Positions 16,405 through 25,170 of a stretch of 64,000 nt of DNA are shown one piece after another. Below the pieces are notes generated by a model. It had not been told where the DNA came from. It saw only the letters and a program-made list of their open reading frames with translations, and did not search any database. The stretch comes from Flavobacterium jumunjinense (GTDB taxonomy: Bacteria > Bacteroidota > Bacteroidia > Flavobacteriales > Flavobacteriaceae). The DNA is taken from positions 3,100,001-3,164,000 of the forward strand of contig NZ_CP091285.1 of NCBI RefSeq assembly GCF_021650975.2, read 5' to 3'. Numbering within the stretch: position 1 is the stretch's first letter; every line of letters begins with the position of its first letter. Both the position numbers and the translations under genes were made by a program.

Positions 16405-16812
16405 CTATTTTTTATTGTTGTATTTTCTAGTAAATAATTTTAAGTTTTCTGGATTGATGTTTCCTTCAAAGTCAACCACATTGTCAAGAAATAGTAATTG
16501 TATAATTTTCTCAAAATTTTTATCTATTAATGTAGTTGATAAAACTGTAGTTTCATTTTGAGGAAATACAATTCTCACATAATCGTCATTTAAATAAGAT
16601 AATGTATTGTTGTTACTAACTTCTATATATATAAGTTCTGTTTTCGATCCTAATTTGAAGATAGAAATTTCACTTCCTAAATTTCGTTTGTCATAATCAA
16701 ATACCTTTTGGTCATTCGCTATTACGCTACCTCTTTTTAAATCTATTTTTTGTGCTTGAACATTAAACCCTATAATAAATAATAATAGTAGTAATGAGTA
16801 ATTTCTTTTCAT
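16405..16812 (-). CDS. Secreted protein of unknown function
   Basis: The 135-residue product has a signal peptide (MKRNYSLLLLLFIIGFNVQAQ) and a mature domain of about 114 residues that looks mostly beta-stranded (FKLGSKTELIYIEVSNNNTL, VRIVFPQNETTVLSTTL). No known motif is visible. It has a candidate -7 element upstream and a strong terminator, so it is monocistronic. Family unknown. Confidence 0.6.
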   Translation of the reverse strand: MKRNYSLLLLLFIIGFNVQAQKIDLKRGSVIANDQKVFDYDKRNLGSEISIFKLGSKTELIYIEVSNNNTLSYLNDDYVRIVFPQNETTVLSTTLIDKNFEKIIQLLFLDNVVDFEGNINPENLKLFTRKYNNKK

Positions 16813-16848
16813 TTGTGTTGTGTTTAGTTAATAACGAAATTCGGAGTG

Positions 16849-16856
16849 CAAAATTA
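16849..16856 (-). promoter_or_regulatory. Candidate -7 element for the 16405-16812 gene
   Basis: The minus strand reads TAATTTTG (TAnnTTTG), 36 bp upstream of the ATG at 16812; no -33 TTG at usual spacing. Confidence 0.35.
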
Positions 16857-17068
16857 ATACTTTTTTTAATTAAAATAAAACTTTAATCCAACTGATTTTT
16901 AGTGAACTAGATGTTTTATCGGCTCACTACATTCAAGAACTATGCCAAAACAAAATGTTTGAAAAAATGGAGATATAAGAAGAGTGAAGAAGAAATATAC
17001 TTCTTGTTTTTAATATGTTAATTAGTTTGTTTTATTGTTATTAAAAAGCGTTTTTTGTTATGAAATTG

Positions 17069-17491
17069 TTATTTAAAAATAGTATTGAATGTTCTTAATT
17101 CTCCATTTTTAAATTCAAAATATATTTCTGAAAAAGAATCTCTTAATCTATTACAGTATACTTCTTCGATCCATTTTTTGTTTAAAAAGATGAAATTGAT
17201 ATAACAATCATTATTTTTTTGATCTATTATGGATAAAAAATCTCTTTCAATGGGAGTATAATCAAAATCAAAAAATGTGGTTTTATTTATAATTTGTGCA
17301 ATTGTTTTTAATGTTTGATCTTGACAATCAGAAGAAGATGGGAAAACGTGATAGCATATATCTCCAATATCTATTTTTGATTGAAAACGTTCTAATTTCC
17401 AAGCATAGATTTTTAAATCCTTATTTTTTCTAGAATTTTTATTTGGAATAATTTCTAGACTCTCTTTAGCTATTAAACGTATTGTGTCCAT
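17069..17491 (-). CDS. Hypothetical protein, 140 residues
   Basis: The 140-residue protein lacks a signal peptide and has an alternating strand/helix pattern with no recognisable motif (for example CYHVFPSSSDCQDQTLKTIAQ and CYINFIFLNKKWIEEVY). Four cysteines are scattered. It is last in a tight run with the lipoprotein gene upstream (3-bp gap), so it is probably co-expressed with it. No family recognised. Confidence 0.55.
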   Translation of the reverse strand: MDTIRLIAKESLEIIPNKNSRKNKDLKIYAWKLERFQSKIDIGDICYHVFPSSSDCQDQTLKTIAQIINKTTFFDFDYTPIERDFLSIIDQKNNDCYINFIFLNKKWIEEVYCNRLRDSFSEIYFEFKNGELRTFNTIFK

Positions 17492-17494
17492 TTT

Positions 17495-18352
17495 TTAACA
17501 ACCTACACTTGTGTGAATACCTACAGGTTTTATGATTTTATTTTCTTCTTCTGCGGGTTTAGATAAGTATAATGTAGGACTAGAAGCATTATAATGACTC
17601 GATGTATCTAGTATTAAATCTAATTTTTCATCTCCATCTATATCACCAGCAAATAGGATTCTGACCATAGTATCATCAAATTGAGGACTTGCTAAGAGCA
17701 GTTCTGTTACTTCTTTTCCGTTTACTGTTGTGGTCAAATAGAGTTTGTAGTTCCAAACGATATACCAATCGGAACTTTCTGTCTCTTTTCTTTTTCCGCC
17801 AGTTGCAAATAGTTTGTAGGCTTTGTTTTGGTAACTGAATGAGACTGTATCTTGTGGGTAGATGTATTCAGGTAGATTATAGTTTTGAATTTTTCTTTCA
17901 GAAAGATAAGGTTGCGCTTCTATTAAAAGAAGCGATGTGTCTTTTGAAGATATTGTTATTTTCCAACCTGTTTTATCCTTTTCGCTTTCGTCTAGAACAA
18001 CATCATGAATTCGTTTGGCAATTAATTTTGTTTCGGTAAGTTGATATTCCTTTTTGTTTTTTACAAGAGCAAACCATTCTTTGTTTAAAAACGACTCATC
18101 TATTTCATCTTCATGAAAAGTACTTTCAATAAGTATTTTGGTGGTTAATAAAGTATCAATCGGATAGTAGTCTGTATCGTAGGTAATAGTATCTATTTCT
18201 TCAACAATCTCTTCAATATCACTGATTGTGTCTATTTGAGTTGCTTTAATCTCTGGCTCTGGGGTTTGTTTGACTTTAGTATCATTACAACTGAAAATTG
18301 CAATAAAGAGTAGGGGCAAAACTGAAATTCTAAAAACTTTTTGCATGTTCAT
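17495..18352 (-). CDS. Lipoprotein with FG-GAP-like C-terminal segment
   Basis: The 285-residue protein has a lipoprotein signal (LLFIAIFSC, lipidated Cys22). The C-terminal part contains MVRILFAGDIDGDEKLDLILD, an Asp-rich calcium-site motif like those of FG-GAP/VCBS repeats, followed by SSHYNASSPTLYLS. The N-terminal third is rich in acidic and Thr residues. The start codon overlaps the stop of the upstream gene by one base (TAATG). It is probably an envelope lipoprotein of unknown role. Confidence 0.65.
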   Translation of the reverse strand: MNMQKVFRISVLPLLFIAIFSCNDTKVKQTPEPEIKATQIDTISDIEEIVEEIDTITYDTDYYPIDTLLTTKILIESTFHEDEIDESFLNKEWFALVKNKKEYQLTETKLIAKRIHDVVLDESEKDKTGWKITISSKDTSLLLIEAQPYLSERKIQNYNLPEYIYPQDTVSFSYQNKAYKLFATGGKRKETESSDWYIVWNYKLYLTTTVNGKEVTELLLASPQFDDTMVRILFAGDIDGDEKLDLILDTSSHYNASSPTLYLSKPAEEENKIIKPVGIHTSVGC

Positions 18353-18651
18353 TATTTTGAAAGTTCGTCTAGTCTTTTACGCTCGTTTGTAGATAGTCCA
18401 TCAATTCCTTTTTTGCTTATTTTTTCTAACAATTTATCAAGTTCTTTTTGCTTTCTTACTTTTTCAGCATTGTATTTATCGTCTATAGTATAGTATTTAT
18501 CATCATCTAAGGATGATTTTGCTTTGTTTGAAGAAGAGAATAGGTTTGTTTTCTGTATTAGCCAATAGCCAAAAATGAGAACTATAAGGGGAATTAATAC
18601 TGATGCATCAGAAAAAGCTAAGTTGTGTAGTAGAAGCGTAAAGGTATTCAT
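18352..18651 (-). CDS. Small membrane protein with DUF6576-like tail
   Basis: The 99-residue protein has one membrane helix (ASVLIPLIVLIFGYWLIQK, about 16-34) and a basic/acidic cytoplasmic tail ending DKLLEKISKKGIDGLSTNER and KRLDELSK. I recall this tail as the short helical region found at the C-terminus of Bacteroidota rhomboid proteins (DUF6576); here it stands without a protease domain. It is translationally coupled to the downstream lipoprotein. The function of the tail is unknown. Confidence 0.65.
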   Translation of the reverse strand: MNTFTLLLHNLAFSDASVLIPLIVLIFGYWLIQKTNLFSSSNKAKSSLDDDKYYTIDDKYNAEKVRKQKELDKLLEKISKKGIDGLSTNERKRLDELSK

Positions 18652-18753
18652 TATTATTTTTCTTCGGTTTGCAGTTGTATTTTTTTACGAAGATAAAAAA
18701 AGTATTTAAATATTTTTTATTTTGGCACTATATGGTAAACTGAGTTAATGATT

Positions 18754-19566
18754 TCATTGTTTTATTGCTTCGTATTTTATTTTTTCAATTTTTTCAATTT
18801 CATATTTGTCGCCCAAAAAAGTGATAAAAAATAAGGATTCAATAGGACCGTTTTTCTTCTTTTCATAAAGAGTAAATTTTTCCCAAAAACCAGGGTGACA
18901 ATTTATGTTTATTACTGTTGTGTCATTATAGTTCCTTAAATAATCAATTTCAAAATTATCTAAAGGGTATTTATCGTGTATTTCTTTTTGATAGACTTCA
19001 GCTTGTTTTAATTTTTTACTTTTACTCTTCTCTTTAATATGTATGGTGAAACTATTTTCATACGTTCTCCATTTATCATAGCTTTTTAAATGAGGAATAT
19101 AGATGTTTTTAAATTCTAAAGCTGTATTAAGTACATACCTTGCTTCTTTATAATTATCAGTATAGAATTCGTAATTTTTAAAAGTTGAATCCTTTTCTAC
19201 AGAGAGGAATGGATTTGTTGTTGTTTTAAAATTACTATTTTCAGTTCGAACAAAATTGCACTCAGAGTTGTAAGCAATTTGCTCAATAATTTTTTTGTCT
19301 TTTATAAGATAGATTGTATAATCAAATCCGCATTTGGCTACATAATTAACTTTTTCTCCTTGCCAATTTTGCACTAAAGCTTTTATTTTTTCAGGATTAT
19401 TTAGAATGATGCTTCTAGCTTTTGTACTATCACTTATAACTCCTCCATAATAATTTATGTATAATTCGTAGCCTGTTTCTATAGTATTAAAGTTCTCAAT
19501 TATTTGTGTTTGAGAAAATGTACTGCTACTTGTAAAGAAGAGTAGTATTTGTAGTATTGTTTTCAT
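18754..19566 (-). CDS. Secreted protein of unknown function, 270 residues
   Basis: A signal peptide (MKTILQILLFFTSSSTFSQ) precedes a 250-residue mature protein without recognisable motifs. It contains Lys-rich segments (KEKSKSKKLKQAEVYQKE) and two cysteines likely to pair (KCGFDYTIYL, SECNFV). It stands apart from the neighbours by about 100 bp each side. No family recognised; it belongs to the region's run of secreted unknowns. Confidence 0.6.
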   Translation of the reverse strand: MKTILQILLFFTSSSTFSQTQIIENFNTIETGYELYINYYGGVISDSTKARSIILNNPEKIKALVQNWQGEKVNYVAKCGFDYTIYLIKDKKIIEQIAYNSECNFVRTENSNFKTTTNPFLSVEKDSTFKNYEFYTDNYKEARYVLNTALEFKNIYIPHLKSYDKWRTYENSFTIHIKEKSKSKKLKQAEVYQKEIHDKYPLDNFEIDYLRNYNDTTVININCHPGFWEKFTLYEKKKNGPIESLFFITFLGDKYEIEKIEKIKYEAIKQ

Positions 19567-19697
19567 TGAAGTATTGTTACATTACATTATTTGATAGTAC
19601 TAAAGGATAGCTTTCCTATTTAAGAATTAGATAATCCTTAAAACCTTAAATTTCTAAGAATAATTTTATCGGTAAGCTACCAAATTAGATGAGTTTT

Positions 19698-20870
19698 TTA
19701 TTCGATTGATAATTCGATTGTTTCATTAGAATAGTTTGAAAAGCTATCCATATTTCCCTTTTTTAAATCAACTTTCAACTTTAATCTTGGGTCGTTAATA
19801 GTATACTTATCAATCAACTCTTTTGAAATAATAATCCTTATTTCTGTTTTCTGATTTGGTTTTAAAACTTCTTTGCTATAATTTATATATGCAATTGCCT
19901 TGTTCATTTTAATATCATAAATATGGAAGTCTTTCTTACCAGTATTCTTTAAAACAAAAACATAGGGCTTTGATACGTCTTTTTTTAGTTTTTTATATTT
20001 TAATTTATTTTCTGATATTTCAAAACTTATTTCTTTTGTAGGCGCTTCATATTTAATTCCTATTTGAATTTTATTACCATTACTAGAATTAATAGGAAAT
20101 GATGCGTAATTTCTATTTTCAGCTTGTTCTGCAATTAGTGTTATTTTTAAGTCTCTTGTTTCTCCAACTTTTACAGGTGCATTTCCCCAATCAAATTTTA
20201 AGGCTGGACTGTTTAATAAAGTTGGCTTTTCAAACGTAATTTCTTTATTTGAGTTGTTTTTAATACGAATCACTTTGGTTAAGTCTTCTTTTCCATCTGT
20301 TTTTCCAAAGTCAACTAGTAAATCTCCAATATTATTTTCTTGGTCGATTGCAAGATCATTCATATTGAGTATTTGCAATCCATATTTCGTTTTAAATTCT
20401 GTTGCAAATTTTTCAATTTCGTTAGCACTTGTATCATTTTTTCCTTTATTTTCAATCTCTTCAATAATGTAAGAATTTAGATTTTCAGACCATTGCATTA
20501 AGCCTAAACTCATTTGGTCTAATAATAGGGGTTGTTTTTGGGTAATCAATTTCCCTGTTTTTGAATTGAAAAAAGTTATAAGACTATCAATTTCAGATTC
20601 TGTGTAATTTTGAGAATAAATGGGTATTACTATTAACTTAAACTCATCAATAGATTTTTTACTAACCTTATTTTTTAAGGCTGTCCAATAATTGTCATGA
20701 ATTACTAAGTTGCTTTTTTTTTGAAACTTAATTGTTTGAGTAATTTGTTTCTCGATAGTACTAATAGTTCCATCGCGCTCTATTAGTTGTTCTATTTTCT
20801 CTTCAATGGTTTGTGCATTTCCTTGAATCGATAGGAATGTTAATATTACCAAGTATATTGTTTTTACCAT
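19698..20870 (-). CDS. Secreted protein with DUF2059-like and DUF1573-like domains
   Basis: The 390-residue protein has a signal peptide (cleavage after GNAQ). Residues about 20-150 have the DUF2059 pattern (IEEKIEQLIERDG, IYSQNYTESEIDSLITFFNS, GLMQWSENLN). Residues about 185-280 read as an immunoglobulin-like DUF1573 domain (LLVDFGKTDGKEDLTKVIRI, NPALK-type WGNAPVKVGETRDLKITL), with a second, more divergent strand-rich repeat to the end (FVLKNTGKKDFHIYDI). Both domains are common in secreted Bacteroidota proteins, but their fusion is less so. Function is unknown. Confidence 0.65.
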   Translation of the reverse strand: MVKTIYLVILTFLSIQGNAQTIEEKIEQLIERDGTISTIEKQITQTIKFQKKSNLVIHDNYWTALKNKVSKKSIDEFKLIVIPIYSQNYTESEIDSLITFFNSKTGKLITQKQPLLLDQMSLGLMQWSENLNSYIIEEIENKGKNDTSANEIEKFATEFKTKYGLQILNMNDLAIDQENNIGDLLVDFGKTDGKEDLTKVIRIKNNSNKEITFEKPTLLNSPALKFDWGNAPVKVGETRDLKITLIAEQAENRNYASFPINSSNGNKIQIGIKYEAPTKEISFEISENKLKYKKLKKDVSKPYVFVLKNTGKKDFHIYDIKMNKAIAYINYSKEVLKPNQKTEIRIIISKELIDKYTINDPRLKLKVDLKKGNMDSFSNYSNETIELSIE

Positions 20871-21025
20871 GGGTTTTGCTTAAATATTATTAATGTTAAA
20901 TTATTAGTGTAGCATTCATGTAAATCTAGTAAAAAGTTAATAAGTATAAAATTACTTTGATGCTTTTGTAGCAACGCTTTAAAATATAAGGAATTTCCAT
21001 TTGTACCCATTTGTTGTTGAGTTCT

Positions 21026-21868
21026 TTATTTATTGATATAGGTTATATTAATGTTACTTTTCACTTTTAATTCGCAACTTGTTACAGCAGGAAATTTTGT
21101 ATCATTAATAAAATTATAAAGTTTTTTTTCAAAATAATCTCTAAATTTTTCATTTTCCGGATTTTGAAATTTAACTTTCACTTCTAAATTGGATATTCTT
21201 CCAGATTTATCTAGGGTGAATTTAGCAGAATTGTATGAAAAATATTTTTCGACTTTGTAAAAATAATCTTTAGGATATTCAAACGAAGCAATGAATTTAT
21301 GTTCTAAATGATCTAAAAATTGCTGAAAACTTTCTTCTCCATTTTCTGCATAATTTAAATCGCATTCGGACACTTCATATATCCTATTTGGATGTGTTTT
21401 AACGTAATCTGTTTCCACAAGATTACATAAAGAATCAATATAATTAATCCCATATTTTTTCTTTATATGATCATGCATTATGCTTTGGTAGCAGTATTTT
21501 TCAAATCCAATTATTCGTAAACAACTTGCATCTGAAGGTAAAAAAACTGTATCTAAAATGATATTGTTTTTTGCTAACAACTTCTCCATGAGTTTTAGAT
21601 GATGATCATAGCTATTATTGAAATTTTTACGGTAATAGATGGAGTAGAGGTTGTGTAGTGATAACTTCCCTTTTTTTATATCCTCTTTAGCTCTTTTCTT
21701 CTTGTTAATGCAAGAGGTATCAATAATTATCATCTTTTTGCCGTTATGTTTATAATAATCTTCTTTACTGTATATTTTGATAGCAGACTCTTCCTCTTTT
21801 CTATTTTCTTTCTTTTTAGTACATGAGAAAATCAATATAGAACACAAAATAAGGAGTATATGTTTCAT
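21026..21868 (-). CDS. Lipoprotein of unknown function with TonB-like C-terminal region
   Basis: The 280-residue protein has a lipobox (LLILCSILIFSC, Cys16) and a Lys/Glu-rich linker. Its C-terminal about 75 residues (VEKYFSYNSAKFTLDKSGRI, then SNLEVKVKFQNPENEKFRDY) resemble the TonB C-terminal/energy-transducer fold seen in many Bacteroidota lipoproteins, though the family assignment is tentative. Eight cysteines are in the mature part. It stands alone, followed by 155 bp before the DUF2059 gene. Confidence 0.55.
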   Translation of the reverse strand: MKHILLILCSILIFSCTKKKENRKEEESAIKIYSKEDYYKHNGKKMIIIDTSCINKKKRAKEDIKKGKLSLHNLYSIYYRKNFNNSYDHHLKLMEKLLAKNNIILDTVFLPSDASCLRIIGFEKYCYQSIMHDHIKKKYGINYIDSLCNLVETDYVKTHPNRIYEVSECDLNYAENGEESFQQFLDHLEHKFIASFEYPKDYFYKVEKYFSYNSAKFTLDKSGRISNLEVKVKFQNPENEKFRDYFEKKLYNFINDTKFPAVTSCELKVKSNINITYINK

Positions 21869-22320
21869 GAGTTTTGAAAATTAATTGACGGATATTAAGG
21901 CTTATATTGATGCGATTTACAGTTTTTTGTGGGGACTGTTTTTGTTGATTTAATTAAAAATTTCAATTTAAAGATGACTTTGCAATAATTTTATATTTTA
22001 AATATAGGAAAAAATGTTAGAAGTTATTCAAAGTATTTTATTTGTAGCGTATTTGGATTCGTATTTTTCTCGTTTAACTTACAGTCTATCTTATGATTAT
22101 TATTAATTCTATACGTTTTGTTTATTTTTATCATGAGGGTTGAGAATTATGAATTCTAAACTGTGATTATTTTTTCAATTTAAATATTATTACCACAATT
22201 TTGTGATAAACTTTTTTTAAAATAAAAAACAATCACAAAAACGTGATAGTATAAAAATTCACAAAAAAAGAATCACAGGATTTAAAATATTTTTGATCTT
22301 AAAAAAGTATAGTCCGTTAT
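21869..22320. other. 452-bp intergenic region with repeated TGTGAT/ATCACA elements
   Basis: No convincing gene. The right half (22162-22277) holds TGTGAT at 22162 and 22202, ATCACA at 22232 and 22272, and CGTGAT at 22242. The gaps between starts are 40, 30, 10 and 30 bp, all multiples of 10. TTGTGAT (22201-22207) and ATCACAA (22232-22238) could form a 7-bp hairpin. It lies upstream of the lipoprotein gene and downstream of the DUF418-type gene. A 30-codon ATG frame at 22014 was not accepted. Confidence 0.45.
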
Positions 22321-23397
22321 TTAATCGGTTAACTTTCTCATAACCCATTCTAATGGTCCATTTTTTTTATGTTTTAACCATGTAACAGCAAAAAGTATAC
22401 AAAGTAAGCTAAAACATAATGCATAAACCACTGAGAACTCAATAGTATAATTACCCATTTTGGATGGGTTTATGAAATCAACAATTCCCATTCCAATGAT
22501 CACATGTGCAACATAAAAAGTTAATGCTAGTTGTCCAGTTTTATTTAAAGCGTTAATTAGGATATGGTTTTCAAAACGTTTGGCAATAATAATACATGCA
22601 GAAATTAAGGAAAAGGCAAGTGCAATACCATTGAACATATAAATTGGTAATGGAGGCATTGGATTTGTTCCAAGTATAGCGGTTAGCTCGGTATACGCTA
22701 TTTTACTTCCTTCGGATAAAAACAATATGAATAAGTGTGATGAAATTTGTATGGCAATTAATGCTGATAAACTATACCAGAATATTTTTTTTACGATTTT
22801 TACGTCATTTAAATTTTGTTTCCCAAACCAATAACCAAATAATATAAATGCAACCCAAGGAATTACAGGATGGAAACCATTAAATAAAAGATTTTTTAAA
22901 AAAGCTTTTATCGACCAGAAGTTCAAATATTCTAAAGAATTGAAGTCCCAATCAATTTCATAATTCAAAAGCAACATTAATAAAGGAAAAAAAAGAATTA
23001 TTAGTACTCCATAAATTAGAATAGTTTTTTCCTTACTTGTTGAAAGCAAAAGAGTAATTAGCATATATACTCCATAAAAATGTAAAATATCAGCTGGCCA
23101 TATTGTTATATATGAAATTCCAACAACGAATAGGAATAGAGCTCTTTTTGCGACCCTATTTCGTACAGATTTGAGTTTCACTTTATCCTTGTTTTTAATA
23201 GCAGTGTTTGTCATTAATGCAAGTCCAATACCTGCTAAAACTACAAAAGTTGCTGCTGCTTTGCCATCCAAAATGTTCGAAAAAGTTTTTAGCCAATTTT
23301 GTCCGTTTTCACCAAAAACAACTTTGAAATTCACAATTATCATTCCAATAACAGCTAAAGCTCGAGCTACATCTAATCCTACTATTCTATTGTTCAT
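22321..23397 (-). CDS. DUF418-type polytopic membrane protein
   Basis: The 358-residue protein begins with RIVGLDVARALAVIGMIIVN, a typical N-terminus of the acyltransferase-3/DUF418-like membrane families, has about ten membrane helices, and ends with LKHKKNGPLEWVMRKLTD, the DUF418 C-terminal signature (GPLEW). Such proteins are inner-membrane proteins of unknown or acyltransferase-like function. The start codon overlaps the end of a 57-codon ORF, ATGAACAATAG, so translation of the two may be coupled. Confidence 0.85.
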   Translation of the reverse strand: MNNRIVGLDVARALAVIGMIIVNFKVVFGENGQNWLKTFSNILDGKAAATFVVLAGIGLALMTNTAIKNKDKVKLKSVRNRVAKRALFLFVVGISYITIWPADILHFYGVYMLITLLLSTSKEKTILIYGVLIILFFPLLMLLLNYEIDWDFNSLEYLNFWSIKAFLKNLLFNGFHPVIPWVAFILFGYWFGKQNLNDVKIVKKIFWYSLSALIAIQISSHLFILFLSEGSKIAYTELTAILGTNPMPPLPIYMFNGIALAFSLISACIIIAKRFENHILINALNKTGQLALTFYVAHVIIGMGIVDFINPSKMGNYTIEFSVVYALCFSLLCILFAVTWLKHKKNGPLEWVMRKLTD

Positions 23398-23560
23398 TCT
23401 CTTTCTTATCTATAATGTTTAGAAAGTTTAAAAACCATAATAGCCAAAGTAAATTCAGATAACTAAAATTATTACCTATTCTCATGTTATAAAAATTAGG
23501 TAGTCCTATTATTCCTAGAAAATCAGAGTACCATTTATTAAAAAAATTATATTTCATCAT
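23387..23560 (-). CDS. Small hydrophobic protein, 57 residues, coupled to DUF418 gene
   Basis: ATG at 23560 opens a 57-codon frame ending in TAG at 23387, overlapping the start of the downstream DUF418-type gene by 11 bp. The product begins MMKYNFFNKWYSDFLGIIGL, contains NMRIGNNFSYLNLLWLLWFL with a strong membrane helix, and ends in a charged tail DKKENEQ. The basic start, single helix and charged tail suit a small inner-membrane protein. It is too short for ordinary length cut-offs. Its overlap with a conserved gene start supports it; no family is confirmed. Confidence 0.5.
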   Translation of the reverse strand: MMKYNFFNKWYSDFLGIIGLPNFYNMRIGNNFSYLNLLWLLWFLNFLNIIDKKENEQ

Positions 23561-23626
23561 TAGTAATTAAAATGTTTTCAAAATTATTATTAATTTAATT
23601 TTGAAATTTGTCATTTTCAGACAATT

Positions 23627-24487
23627 TTACTTTATAGGAATATATATATCTGTAATAAATTTCTTTTTATTTTCTTCGTTTGAATAAATTTCTAAAATTG
23701 GTTTGTCTATTAATTCTTGATTAATGGTAGTCATCCAATTTGCAAATATTTTAGTGTAAGTTTCAAATGAACTTTCGTGGCTTCCAATATGTTTAAATTT
23801 GGCATATTTTTGCTGATTAATCATTTTTACGTTATATAGACCAGTTTGAGGAAATACTTCAAATTCAGGAATGGTTATAGCGGCATTGTATCTACAATTA
23901 TTAGTATCGGTTATCTCGTTATCGTCTACTATTTCTGCTAAAAAAAGAGTAGTATCATTTAATAAAATATTTTTTTCTGCATAAGTCAATAATTTGTTCC
24001 AGACAGTATCTATTTTTTTTATGTCTTTATAATCGCCTTTGTAGGGTAAATACAAAATTTTATACTTTGGAAGTATTACAATCTCATAATCAATTTCTTG
24101 GTTTGATAACGTAAAATTGTGATTATCTAAATAAGTAAAAGGGATATCCACTTTAATAACTTTTTTTCTATACTTTAATGGAGAAATTTCGAATCTACTT
24201 TTAAATGCTTTACTAAATACTGCTAAGTCATTAAAACCAACAATTGAAGCAACATCTGCAATTGTAGAGTTGGTGAACTTTATATATTCTGCTGATTTTT
24301 CAATTCTAATTCGCTTTATATATTGTCCTATTGATTCTTGATGTATTGCTTGAAAAATTCGATTAATATTTCGATAGGAGTAGAAACAAATATTTTCAAT
24401 TTCTTTTGCAGTTATTTCTCTTTTAAAATTATCATGAATAAAATCAATTAGCGTTTTGTATCTATCTATTTGAGTTTTATTTTTCAC
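23627..24487 (-). CDS. AraC family regulator with GyrI-like C-terminal domain
   Basis: The 286-residue protein has two AraC-type helix-turn-helices at the N-terminus (about 5-105: TAKEIENICFYSYRNINRIF and STIADVASIVGFNDLAVFSKAFKSRFEISPLKYRK) and a C-terminal GyrI/SOUL-like ligand-binding domain (about 125-285) including ILYLPYKGDYKDIKKIDTVW, then TGLYNVKMINQQKYAKFKHIGSH. Such AraC-GyrI regulators (for example Rob/SoxS-type fusions) respond to small molecules. Targets are unknown; the DUF418 gene and small ORF 66 bp downstream are candidates. Confidence 0.9.
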   Translation of the reverse strand: MKNKTQIDRYKTLIDFIHDNFKREITAKEIENICFYSYRNINRIFQAIHQESIGQYIKRIRIEKSAEYIKFTNSTIADVASIVGFNDLAVFSKAFKSRFEISPLKYRKKVIKVDIPFTYLDNHNFTLSNQEIDYEIVILPKYKILYLPYKGDYKDIKKIDTVWNKLLTYAEKNILLNDTTLFLAEIVDDNEITDTNNCRYNAAITIPEFEVFPQTGLYNVKMINQQKYAKFKHIGSHESSFETYTKIFANWMTTINQELIDKPILEIYSNEENKKKFITDIYIPIK

Positions 24488-24536
24488 AATTAAATAATCT
24501 TAAAAAGGTTAATTAAGAAATAATATAATGTATTTT

Positions 24537-24662
24537 TTAAATATTTTTCAGACTAGCTGATGGTGTTAATAAATAATTTAAAAAAGGTTTTAAAAATCGC
24601 CATAAAAAAGTCACAATAATTAATCCGATAACTATATAAAAAACTATTTCTCCAAATTCCAT
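24537..24662 (-). CDS. Small membrane protein, 41 residues
   Basis: ATG at 24662 opens a 41-codon frame ending at 24537: MEFGEIVFYIVIGLIIVTFL with one clear membrane helix, then WRFLKPFLNY and a polar tail. It lies 19 bp downstream of the DinB-family gene on the same strand. It has the form of a genuine small inner-membrane protein, but its length and AT-rich composition leave chance possible. No family recognised. Confidence 0.4.
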   Translation of the reverse strand: MEFGEIVFYIVIGLIIVTFLWRFLKPFLNYLLTPSASLKNI

Positions 24663-24681
24663 TTATACGTTTTTTTAGTTG

Positions 24682-25152
24682 CTAATCCCATATTTGTGGT
24701 CGTTCAATTCCAATAGTTCTTAAGTAACTTAAAATTTGTCCTGTATGAACCGATTCATGATATGCAATACGATTTAAATAATCTCCGAGTTTTTTAGACT
24801 GTCCAACTTCTTTTCTTTCAATTCTTACGTTTTCTAGATCTGATTCGTTTAGATTACTTATCATATCTAAGAATGCTGTTCGATATTTTTCAGAAAATTC
24901 TAGTTCATTTTTTAAATCTGAATATTTAAGCGCTTTCCAAGGTGATGAGTAATTACCTAAATTACCTCTATTCTCAATTATTTTATGAAATAGATGCTCA
25001 CCTTCTAAAACGTGTCTAATCATTTCAATAATTGTAAAAGCATTTTCATCGGGTTTCCAATTAAGGTACTCATTTGGAATTCCACTCCATAAATTGATAC
25101 TTCGTCTTCTAATTTCTGAAAAATTTAATAAGATAATTTCGTTTGAATTCAT
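24682..25152 (-). CDS. DinB family protein
   Basis: The 156-residue protein is a four-helix DinB/YfiT-like metalloprotein. It has His47 (IIEMIRHVLEGEHLFH) and the C-terminal YHESVHTGQILSYLR with His132 and His136, giving the metal-binding His triad. Family members are thiol-dependent transferases or of unknown function, despite the name. It lies 18 bp downstream of the DUF58 gene on the same strand. Confidence 0.9.
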   Translation of the reverse strand: MNSNEIILLNFSEIRRRSINLWSGIPNEYLNWKPDENAFTIIEMIRHVLEGEHLFHKIIENRGNLGNYSSPWKALKYSDLKNELEFSEKYRTAFLDMISNLNESDLENVRIERKEVGQSKKLGDYLNRIAYHESVHTGQILSYLRTIGIERPQIWD

Positions 25153-25170
25153 TGTCTTTAGAAGATTGTA

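Noticed and set aside
22014..22106. 30-codon ATG frame with a purine-rich run before the start
   Set aside because: Too short, no family, and in AT-rich non-coding DNA such frames are expected by chance.
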